From an uncultured Ruminococcus sp. (GTDB taxonomy: Bacteria > Bacillota > Clostridia > Oscillospirales > Acutalibacteraceae): a stretch of DNA of 6,932 bases. Positions 1 through 5,817 of this stretch are shown in pieces. The position numbers and the translations under genes are program-made. Under the pieces are notes generated by a model. The model was not told where the DNA came from. It did not search any database and saw nothing but the letters and a program-made list of their open reading frames with translations. The stretch covers positions 1 to 6,932 of the forward strand of contig CACXGJ010000010.1 of the NCBI GenBank assembly GCA_902767125.1. The letters are read 5' to 3'. Position 1 is the first letter of the stretch. Each line of letters starts with the position of its first letter.

Positions 1-74
1 AGTCGGATACGATGAAACAGGAATTTTCTCAATATGGGTATATTTGTCCATATTTTGAGTAGCAGTAGATATAT

Positions 75-1019
75 ATGTCATTTGACAGACTTATCAAAAA
101 AATCGTTGAAACCCAGAATCCCACAGTTGCAGGTCTTGATCCCAAGCTCGATTTTATCCCCGACCATATCAAGGAGAATGCTTATATGGAGCATGGAAAA
201 ACTCTTGAGGGTGCTGCCGAAGCCCTCTTTGAGTTCAACAAAGGTCTGATAGATGCCCTTTGTGATATAGTTCCTGCCGTAAAGCCGCAGGCAGCTTATT
301 ATGAAATGTATGGCTGGCACGGTGTACACGCCCTTCAGAAAACTATCGAATACGCTAAAAGCAAAGGTATGTTCGTCATCACTGATGCAAAAAGAAATGA
401 CATCGGCACTACTATGACAGCCTATGCAAAGGCTCATCTCGGTATTACCGATATCGAAGGTGAAGCTGTTGAGGCTTTCGGCTCTGATGCTCTTACCGTC
501 AATGCTTATCTTGGTACAGACGGTGTCAAGCCTGTTATTGATGTATGCAAGGAATATGACAAGGGAATGTTCGTTCTTGTAAAAACCTCCAATCCCTCAT
601 CAGGCGAATTACAGGACAGAATACTTGATGATGACCTTACAGTTTACAGAACTATGGGCAATATGTGTGAAGCATGGGGAAAAGACCTTATGGGTGAGTA
701 CGGCTATTCGGGTGTCGGTGCTGTTGTCGGTGCAACCTATCCCAAACAGCTCGGTGAACTCCGAAAGGCTCTCCCGCATACATTCTTCCTTGTACCGGGA
801 TACGGGGCTCAAGGCGGTGGTGCAAATGATGTTGCTCCTGCATTTGATGATAATGGTCTTGGTGCATTGATAAATTCCTCCCGTGGTATCATGTGTGCAT
901 GGCAGAAAATGTCAGATAAATTTGCTCCGAATGACTATGCTCTTGCTGCAAGACATGAGGCTATAAGAATGCGTGAGGAGCTTATGGCTTATCTTGGAGA
1001 AATTGTACTTCCCCGATAA
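75..1019 (+). CDS. pyrF: Orotidine-5'-phosphate decarboxylase, group 2 (long form)
   Basis: Cytosolic enzyme that decarboxylates OMP to UMP, the last step of de novo pyrimidine synthesis. The 314-residue length fits the long group-2 PyrF family rather than the roughly 230-residue Bacillus/E. coli form. Visible motifs along the TIM barrel: LDP (21-23), VKPQ (69-72), the catalytic DAKRNDIG (104-111, with D104, K106 and D109 as the expected charged network), VNAYLG (142-147), KTSNPS (170-175), VPGYGAQGG (240-248) and the phosphate-binding NSSRGI (267-272). All key residues are present, so the enzyme should be active. The start is fixed: an in-frame TAG lies at 60-62, and the ATG at 75 begins the conserved N-terminus. 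No convincing Shine-Dalgarno precedes it. Its promoter and upstream neighbour are outside the window or not recognisable. The gene ends at a strong terminator shared with the convergent CAP gene. Confidence 0.97.
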   Translation: MSFDRLIKKIVETQNPTVAGLDPKLDFIPDHIKENAYMEHGKTLEGAAEALFEFNKGLIDALCDIVPAVKPQAAYYEMYGWHGVHALQKTIEYAKSKGMFVITDAKRNDIGTTMTAYAKAHLGITDIEGEAVEAFGSDALTVNAYLGTDGVKPVIDVCKEYDKGMFVLVKTSNPSSGELQDRILDDDLTVYRTMGNMCEAWGKDLMGEYGYSGVGAVVGATYPKQLGELRKALPHTFFLVPGYGAQGGGANDVAPAFDDNGLGALINSSRGIMCAWQKMSDKFAPNDYALAARHEAIRMREELMAYLGEIVLPR

Positions 1020-1032
1020 TCACAAATCCCTG

Positions 1033-1087
1033 AAAAAAATATGTGCTGCACCTTCATTTGCGAAGGTACAGCACTTTTTATTTTTTT
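1033..1087. terminator. Bidirectional intrinsic terminator between pyrF and the CAP gene
   Basis: The stem pairs 1043-1055 with 1062-1074: 13 positions, of which only C1049/A1068 is mismatched, closed by a 6-base loop (ATTTGC). On the + strand it is followed by TTTTTATTTTTTT (1075-1087), giving a U-tract for pyrF. An A-run (1033-1039) on the other side gives a U-tract for the leftward CAP transcript. The T-run reaches into the CAP stop codon (1086-1088), so the hairpin ends about a dozen bases past that gene. It is positioned to stop both convergent transcripts. Confidence 0.93.
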
Positions 1088-1814
1088 ACCCTATAAACAT
1101 CTGTGTCCAGTAATTTCCGTCAGAAACATATCCTACGCCTATTTCCTTGAAGGAAGCATTAAGTATATTTGCACGGTGTCCTTCGGAATTCATCCAAGCA
1201 TTTACAACAATTTCAGGTGTTTGCTGTCCCATAGCAATATTTTCGCCTGCTGTACGATAGCTTATACCAAACTGTTTCATCATATCAAACGGACTTCCGT
1301 AGGTCGGAGAATTATGACTGAAATATCCTTTGTCTTTCATATCCTGTGACTTCATCCTTGCGACCTCCGACAGCTTGACATTCAGCTTCAAAGCCGACAG
1401 ACCGTTTTTTACACGTATCTCGTTTACCATATCAACGACCTTTTGTTCGTATTCCGAAACCGAACCTTCATGTAAAGGCTCTGACTGTTCGATATTTGTC
1501 GGAATATTATTTTCCTCTGTGCAGTCCTCGCATTGTTCGTCATTTCCGTCAGAAGCCGTTATTTCGGTTTCTTCTTTGCCGCAGTCGGTACACTGCTTAT
1601 TATCGGGCAGTATTCCCAGCTTGCCGATAAGCTCCTTTATATCGTCATAAGAGCAATTTCCTGTCAGACACTTTATATCGTTCAAATTACAGTTTCCGTT
1701 GCATACAAAGGTCTGTATATCATACGGACATACAGCGTTTGCTGATATTGCTCCGCCGGATATTCCAAGCATTAATCCCATTATCAATGCTGATGTTTTA
1801 AATATGTTTTTCAT
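1086..1814 (-). CDS. Secreted CAP (SCP/PR-1-like) domain protein with cysteine-rich N-terminal segment
   Basis: A 242-residue protein with three parts. Residues 1-27 form a signal peptide: basic MKNIFK, a hydrophobic core, and an ANA cleavage site before V28. Residues 28-100 are rich in Cys and acidic residues, with nine Cys (29, 38, 42, 49, 54, 75, 78, 95, 98) and a short repeated unit. Residues about 120-242 are a CAP domain of the bacterial YkwD type, with FSHNSP (H167), GENIA (E191), SEGHRANIL (E211, H213) and IGVGY; these give the four residues of the usual CAP cavity. The CAP domain has no Cys, unlike eukaryotic members. No LPXTG, SLH or membrane anchor is visible, so secretion or cell-wall retention is inferred. 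Function is unknown for most bacterial CAP proteins and I assign none. The start is supported by a perfect Shine-Dalgarno; the gene has its own promoter and is transcribed alone, convergent with pyrF. Confidence 0.93.
   Translation of the reverse strand: MKNIFKTSALIMGLMLGISGGAISANAVCPYDIQTFVCNGNCNLNDIKCLTGNCSYDDIKELIGKLGILPDNKQCTDCGKEETEITASDGNDEQCEDCTEENNIPTNIEQSEPLHEGSVSEYEQKVVDMVNEIRVKNGLSALKLNVKLSEVARMKSQDMKDKGYFSHNSPTYGSPFDMMKQFGISYRTAGENIAMGQQTPEIVVNAWMNSEGHRANILNASFKEIGVGYVSDGNYWTQMFIG
1629..1697 (-). repeat. Short tandem repeat in the CAP protein's Cys-rich segment
   Basis: Residues 40-50 (GNCNLNDIKCL) and 52-62 (GNCSYDDIKEL) are two copies of a unit with a 12-residue period, sharing G-N-C-x-x-x-D-I-K-x-L. 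The DNA of both copies keeps the run encoding DIK (gatataaag), which suggests local duplication followed by divergence. A weaker third copy may begin at C29 (CPYDIQ). The repeat does not match dockerin or another domain I can name. Confidence 0.6.
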
Positions 1815-1822
1815 AAGAAAAA

Positions 1823-1829
1823 CCTCCTT
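1823..1829 (-). promoter_or_regulatory. Shine-Dalgarno of the CAP gene
   Basis: Read on the minus strand this is AAGGAGG, a full match to the anti-Shine-Dalgarno core, with 8 bases before the ATG at 1814. It fixes the start and predicts efficient translation. Confidence 0.9.
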
Positions 1830-1844
1830 GAAATATTATTTTAT

Positions 1845-1861
1845 GAAAGCCTTCCGCTTTC
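1845..1861 (-). promoter_or_regulatory. Hairpin at the 5' end of the CAP mRNA
   Basis: GAAAGC (1845-1850) and GCTTTC (1856-1861) form a perfect 6-bp stem with a 5-base loop. The -10 box of the minus-strand promoter ends at 1869, so transcription should begin near 1862 and the stem would lie at, or within a base or two of, the 5' end of the message. No U-run follows, so it is not a terminator. A role in mRNA stability is inference. Confidence 0.5.
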
Positions 1862-1868
1862 TGATTTA

Positions 1869-1897
1869 ATTATAGCCATAGGGAGATGTAAATTCAA
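1869..1897 (-). promoter_or_regulatory. Sigma-A-type promoter for the CAP gene
   Basis: On the minus strand: -35 TTGAAT (1892-1897), a 17-base spacer, and -10 TATAAT (1869-1874). The expected start is near 1862, giving a leader of about 48 bases with the hairpin at its beginning and the AAGGAGG near its end. Confidence 0.82.
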
Positions 1898-1951
1898 CCC
1901 ACAAAAAATGGAAGCTATGCCACTTTCCGATGTATCTGCCAAATTTTCGTC

Positions 1952-1980
1952 TTGAATTATCCTCCAAACCGTGATATAAT
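1952..1980 (+). promoter_or_regulatory. Sigma-A-type promoter for the comEC-holA-rnz operon
   Basis: -35 TTGAAT (1952-1957), a 17-base spacer, -10 TATAAT (1975-1980), preceded by TGA, which makes an extended -10 (TGnTATAAT). Expected start near 1987, about 43 bases ahead of the comEC ATG. It is the only good promoter I see before the four-gene operon. Confidence 0.85.
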
Positions 1981-2029
1981 CGAACAGATGTGTTTATATA
2001 AGTTCAAAATTGATTGATGGAATCCGAAA

Positions 2030-4183
2030 ATGAAAAATGAAATGAAGCTATCCGATAAAGCTGTGGGTATATTAACGGAACGTCCTTTGGCAGTTACAGC
2101 GGTCTGTTATATTTCCGTATCGGCTGTTGCCATGTTTTTTGGAGATAACAGCTTTATGCTCTTGTGTCTGACATTTCTCGCCTTCAGCATATTCTGTATT
2201 TTTACGGGAGATTTCCGTAAGATTTCTTTCATACCGATAACGGCTCTCATAGCTGTTTCAATGCTGTGGGGATATAGCTGTGCCTATATTATTCCGAATA
2301 TGTCTCTGAAAGGCACAACAGATGAAATTTCAGGCACTCTCTGTGAACTGCCCTATAAATATTATGACAGATATTACTACAAGCTGAAAACAGATAAATA
2401 TACTGTACTTGTATCCTACAGGTATAAAATAAAAATAGAACCCTTTGATACTCTTAAGGCAACTGTCAATTTTTACGGTGAAACGGATGCTTCTCAAGAC
2501 CTGTACAATTTTTCAAAGGGTATCACCATTCGTGCAGCTATTGATCCGCTCAAAAACAAGACTGTCATCAAAAATGAAAATAAGCCACTGTATTACCATG
2601 CACTGATGGCACGAAAATATATGACCGATACGATAAATTCACTTCTGCCTGAACGTGAGGCTGCCTTTGTAAATGCAATAATTACAGGTGACAAATATCA
2701 GATCGGTGAAAATGAAAAGCAGATGCTTCGTGCTGCAGGCATCTCACATATCGTTGTTGTATCAGGCTTTCACGTTGCAGTTGTCGTACATCTTGCTTTC
2801 GGATTTTTCATGCTCATCACCCGAAGACGAAAGAGGCTTTCCTCTGCCTTGTGCATAATATTCGTCTTTCTCTATATGACTGTTACAGGATTTCCTGCAC
2901 CTGTTGTCCGTGCAGGGGTAATGCAGATATTTATCCTGACGGCAAATATCGTTTCAAGAAAATCAGATCCTTTCAATATTCTCGGACTGTCAGCGGTTGT
3001 GATATGCTTCATAAATCCTTATGCAGTTGCCGATGTCAGCTTTATAATGTCGTTCACCGCAACTTTCGGAATACTTCTTTGCAGCCGCAAAATTTCCGTA
3101 TGGACTCTTGAACGCATATCAACGGATAAACTTCATGTTCTCGTAAGATCGCTTGTAAATATTTTTGCTGTATCATTTTCTGCATATATTTTTATACTGC
3201 CCGTGACGATCTTATATTTCAAACAAGCTGCATTATATGCTGTCATCACAAATCTTTTTATCAGCTTTGCCGTGACATTACTTATATATTTTTCTGTGTT
3301 TATGATAATAACGGGCTTTCAGCCGCTTGTACCGTCAGTTTTGTTTTTGGCTGATTATATACTCAATGTTGCCGAAGCATTCGCCGAACTGCCCTTTTCC
3401 ATCATATCAACATCACAGGAATTTGTACCGTTCTGGCTGATAACAGCCGTTATTATCGGACTTGGAATGATCTTCCTTCAGCCGAGACCGAGACTCATAA
3501 AATACTATGCAATCATCACTGTCATGTCCTTCATCATACTTTCGGTCGGTGACAGCTTCATCAAAAACGGCAGTACAAAAATATCTGTCCTTGATGTAGG
3601 TGACGGCATTTCATGCGTTGTAAATTACAGCAACAGGATATATTTGCTTTCAAGCGGAGGCAGCTATTATAAATCTCAAACACTTGACGATTATCTTACG
3701 GACAGTTGTGTTTACAAGATAACATATATGCTGCTGCTCGATGATAAAAATGCCTGCACAGCCTACTCAAGACAAATTCTTGAACACTATGACATTGAGA
3801 CTGTACAGGTATTTGATGAAAAGGACTATACCGAAAATATAAAGGTTCTTCTGTCTGATATTGACGGAAAAACAAATTTGCCGACAGTTCATATAGATGA
3901 TGTACTGATACAAGTCGAAAAAAAGAAAAACTGTATGGCAGTCAGAGCAGTTTTCGGAGATCTGCGGATACTTCTCGTACACGGAAAAACGGATTGCAGT
4001 AATATCCCCGAAGATTGGCTCGATACGGATATTTTCATAATGAACGGAAATGTCCTGAATATTGAACTCGTTGATTCACTTATCACAATAATATCCGATG
4101 AATCTCATATCGGAAATACAGCTTTAAGAGCATATTCAAACGGAGACATTCAAGTCGGGAGGGAAAACGGTTGGCTAAACTGA
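2030..4183 (+). CDS. comEC: ComEC/Rec2-family DNA-uptake channel protein with degenerate C-terminal MBL-like domain
   Basis: Integral membrane protein of the ComEC family, which carries single-stranded DNA across the cytoplasmic membrane in natural transformation. Parts in order: two or three N-terminal membrane segments (about 20-87); a beta-rich stretch (about 95-180) where the family has its OB-fold/DUF4131 domain; the Competence membrane domain (about 205-505) with GISHIVVVSGFHV (237-249), GFPAPVVRAGVM (287-298) and a PFNILGLSAVVICFINP-type helix (314-330); and a soluble C-terminal domain (about 517-717). That last domain sits where ComEC normally has a metallo-beta-lactamase fold but lacks its ligand motifs. 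At 717 residues the protein is near the family norm, with no frameshift. An in-frame TGA at 2015-2017 makes ATG 2030 the first start; its Shine-Dalgarno is weak (GGA at 2019-2021). No comEA or comEB is next to it, so transformability cannot be inferred. It overlaps holA by 13 bases. Confidence 0.93.
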   Translation: MKNEMKLSDKAVGILTERPLAVTAVCYISVSAVAMFFGDNSFMLLCLTFLAFSIFCIFTGDFRKISFIPITALIAVSMLWGYSCAYIIPNMSLKGTTDEISGTLCELPYKYYDRYYYKLKTDKYTVLVSYRYKIKIEPFDTLKATVNFYGETDASQDLYNFSKGITIRAAIDPLKNKTVIKNENKPLYYHALMARKYMTDTINSLLPEREAAFVNAIITGDKYQIGENEKQMLRAAGISHIVVVSGFHVAVVVHLAFGFFMLITRRRKRLSSALCIIFVFLYMTVTGFPAPVVRAGVMQIFILTANIVSRKSDPFNILGLSAVVICFINPYAVADVSFIMSFTATFGILLCSRKISVWTLERISTDKLHVLVRSLVNIFAVSFSAYIFILPVTILYFKQAALYAVITNLFISFAVTLLIYFSVFMIITGFQPLVPSVLFLADYILNVAEAFAELPFSIISTSQEFVPFWLITAVIIGLGMIFLQPRPRLIKYYAIITVMSFIILSVGDSFIKNGSTKISVLDVGDGISCVVNYSNRIYLLSSGGSYYKSQTLDDYLTDSCVYKITYMLLLDDKNACTAYSRQILEHYDIETVQVFDEKDYTENIKVLLSDIDGKTNLPTVHIDDVLIQVEKKKNCMAVRAVFGDLRILLVHGKTDCSNIPEDWLDTDIFIMNGNVLNIELVDSLITIISDESHIGNTALRAYSNGDIQVGRENGWLN
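3578..4180 (+). other. ComEC C-terminal MBL-like domain without metal-binding motifs
   Basis: ComEC residues 517-717. The landmarks of the family's MBL domain can be lined up by eye, but each is altered. LDVGDG (521-526) replaces LDVGQGD; LSSGG (540-544) replaces the IDTGG type; YMLLLDDKNACTAYS (566-580) replaces the strand ending in THPHxDHxGG; LLVHGKTD (648-655) replaces LLTGD; FIMNGN (669-674) replaces the LKxxHHGS type. The HxHxDH signature and later His and Asp ligands are therefore missing. The reading frame is intact, so this looks like a retained pseudo-enzyme domain rather than decay. The alignment is by eye. Confidence 0.75.
4157..4162 (+). promoter_or_regulatory. Shine-Dalgarno that fixes the TTG start of holA
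   Basis: GGGAGG lies inside the last codons of comEC, 8 bases before TTG 4171. No ATG or GTG is near enough in frame to use it, which supports the non-ATG start and suggests translational coupling with comEC. Confidence 0.85.
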
Positions 4184-5217
4184 TATCCGAACAGGATTTT
4201 AAAAAAGAAATATCACAGGCGGATTTCAAGCGTATATATCTCATATACGGCGAGGAAAAATATCTTGTGAAGCACTATACAAATTCCCTTGTAAACAAGG
4301 TCACGAACAAAAAAACAAATACCATTGACTATATAAAATTAGGTGCAGGTGCAGACTTGCAGGAGATATACAATGCCTGCGAGCAAATACCGCTTTTTTC
4401 GGAATATAAGTGTGTTCTCATAAGCGACTATGATTTTGAAGGTCTGTCCGAAGGCGACTTCAAGGAGCTTGAAAACTACTTTAAGGACATATCGCCGGAT
4501 ACTGTACTCATATTTTCCATGCCTACACTTATCATAGATTCCAAGAAAAACGGAAAATTCAAACGTGCTTCTGCAACTGTCGAAAAAGTCGGCATCTCTA
4601 TGGAGTTTCAAAAGAAAAATGAATCCTCGCTCGCAAAACAGCTCATCTCATGGGCTGAAAAAACAGGCTGTACTCTTAATAATTACAATGCTTCAAGAAT
4701 CATATCCATGTGCGGAACAGATATGACACTCCTTCGGAATGAACTCCATAAGCTGACTGCCTATGCAAACGGCTCTGAAATTACAGAGGATATGATAAAG
4801 CTGTTGGTCGTAAAAAATACCGAGACACGTATATTTGCCCTGTCGGACTGCATTATGGCAGGTGATTTCAAAGGAGCCTACAGTCAGCTTTCACAGCTTT
4901 TTGAACAAAATGAAAAGCCTGAAATTATCCTGTCAACTCTCGGCTCTGTATATACGGATATGTACAGAATGAGAGTCGCAAATGAAAGCGGTAAGACTAT
5001 TGCCGATGTGGCATCGGACTTCAAATACGGGAAACGTGACTTTGTACTCAAAAAAGCAAACTCCAATTCAAAGAAATACTCTACATCTGCTCTGCGAAAG
5101 GCTCTTGATATCATTCTTCAGACTGACATAAAATTGAAAAGCACAAGGGCAGATTCAAAAATTTTGCTCGAAACACTCATCACAAGGCTTATGCTCGCAC
5201 TTCGGGAGGATATATGA
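4171..5217 (+). CDS. holA: DNA polymerase III subunit delta
   Basis: Clamp-loader subunit that opens the beta sliding clamp and helps load it on primed DNA. The 348 residues match the usual length. The N-terminus has the family landmark IYLIYGEEKYL (22-32), the remnant nucleotide-binding loop of domain I. The middle has CGTDMTLLRNELHKL (181-195) followed by ITEDMIKLLV (204-213), the typical domain II end. The C-terminal collar region has IFALSDCIMAGDF (221-233) and LKSTRADSKILLETLI (322-337). Translation most likely starts at TTG 4171, supported by GGGAGG 8 bases upstream and by the position of the conserved motif. It overlaps comEC by 13 bases and the next gene by 4 (ATGA). The comEC-holA neighbourhood is common in Firmicutes. 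TTG starts often lower output, which would suit a protein needed in few copies; that is inference. Confidence 0.95.
   Translation: MAKLISEQDFKKEISQADFKRIYLIYGEEKYLVKHYTNSLVNKVTNKKTNTIDYIKLGAGADLQEIYNACEQIPLFSEYKCVLISDYDFEGLSEGDFKELENYFKDISPDTVLIFSMPTLIIDSKKNGKFKRASATVEKVGISMEFQKKNESSLAKQLISWAEKTGCTLNNYNASRIISMCGTDMTLLRNELHKLTAYANGSEITEDMIKLLVVKNTETRIFALSDCIMAGDFKGAYSQLSQLFEQNEKPEIILSTLGSVYTDMYRMRVANESGKTIADVASDFKYGKRDFVLKKANSNSKKYSTSALRKALDIILQTDIKLKSTRADSKILLETLITRLMLALREDI
5204..5209 (+). promoter_or_regulatory. Shine-Dalgarno of the Toprim gene
   Basis: GGGAGG within the last codons of holA, only 4 bases before ATG 5214, which is shorter than usual. The start and stop codons overlap as ATGA (5214-5217), typical of coupled translation. 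Confidence 0.7.
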
Positions 5218-5816
5218 TAAAAATAAAAGAAGCCATCATTGTCGAGGGAAAGCATGATAAGATAAAGCTTGCCAATTTCATAGACGGTCTTATCATAACC
5301 ACTGACGGTTTCGGCATATTCAAAAATAAAGAAAAACAAATGCTTATCCGTCACCTTGCACAGACCAGAGGTATACTCATACTCACCGACAGTGACGGTG
5401 CAGGCTTCGTTATAAGGAATTTCCTCAAGGGTGCAGTTCCGTCCGACAAAATAAAAAATGCCTATATCCCTGATATTTTCGGCAAGGAAAAACGCAAGTC
5501 CCGGCCCTCGAAAGAAGGCAAATTAGGCGTTGAAGGGATATCAGAGGAAATTCTTTGCAATGCAATAGCGGCTTCAGGTGCGGAATGTGAATTGAATGAA
5601 TCCGTGAAATCCCAAAAAGAAATTACAAAAGCCGATTTATTTGAATACGGTCTGACAGGCTCTCCAAATGCCTCACAAAACAGAGATATCCTGAAAAAAA
5701 ATATGCACCTGCCCGAAAATCTCACATCAAATGCACTGCTCGATATCCTGAACTGCACTATGACTAAAAATGAATTTGAACAGCTCTGCAAGGAGCTTTT
5801 CGGAAAGGATAAATAA
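5214..5816 (+). CDS. Toprim-domain protein of the RNase M5 type (DUF4093 C-terminal region)
   Basis: A 200-residue protein with an N-terminal Toprim fold: IIVEGKHD (8-15, catalytic E11), TRGILILTDSDGAG (51-64, D59 and D61) and GVEGIS (105-110). The order and spacing match RNase M5 (RnmV), which matures 5S rRNA precursor in low-GC Gram-positives: VEGxxD near residue 10, a TDxDxxG box near 60, then a basic stretch (KEKRKSRPSK, 91-100) leading to GVE. The C-terminal helical region (about 135-200), with ITKADLFEYGLTGSP (137-151), also resembles the RNase M5 tail. RnmV genes usually lie near ksgA or tatD; this one sits between holA and rnz, so it could be the sole RNase M5 or a paralogue with another RNA target. 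I give no symbol because orthology is not settled from the window. It overlaps holA by 4 bases and ends 1 base before rnz. Confidence 0.82.
   Translation: MIKIKEAIIVEGKHDKIKLANFIDGLIITTDGFGIFKNKEKQMLIRHLAQTRGILILTDSDGAGFVIRNFLKGAVPSDKIKNAYIPDIFGKEKRKSRPSKEGKLGVEGISEEILCNAIAASGAECELNESVKSQKEITKADLFEYGLTGSPNASQNRDILKKNMHLPENLTSNALLDILNCTMTKNEFEQLCKELFGKDK
5804..5809 (+). promoter_or_regulatory. Shine-Dalgarno that fixes the rnz start
   Basis: AAAGGA lies 8 bases before ATG 5818, inside the end of the Toprim gene. It favours 5818 over an in-frame ATG at 5770, which would add 16 residues unlike any RNase Z N-terminus and overlap the preceding gene by 47 bases. Confidence 0.8.
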
Positions 5817-5817
5817 A

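Noticed and set aside
1..62. Possible C-terminal tail of an upstream gene (open frame 2 to TGA 56-58, or open frame 3 to TAG 60-62).
   Set aside because: Both are under 20 codons inside the window and neither tail is recognisable, so I cannot choose between them or call a gene.
44..72. Candidate promoter just before pyrF (TTGTCC with AGATAT 17 bases on).
   Set aside because: Both hexamers are poor and the start would fall on the ATG itself, requiring a leaderless mRNA.
1330..1650. Plus-strand open frame opposite the CAP gene.
   Set aside because: Shadow of the CAP coding frame; the minus-strand gene has a signal peptide, conserved motifs, ribosome site and promoter.
1988..2017. Nine-codon upstream ORF at the start of the comEC transcript, and a seven-codon ORF at 2017-2040.
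   Set aside because: The first begins at or next to the predicted transcript start and has no ribosome site; peptides this short are expected by chance in A/T-rich DNA.
5770..5817. Longer rnz start at ATG 5770.
   Set aside because: The extra 16 residues are unlike RNase Z, overlap the Toprim gene by 47 bases and lack a ribosome site; ATG 5818 has AAAGGA at 8 bases and begins the conserved MLEVTLLGTGG.
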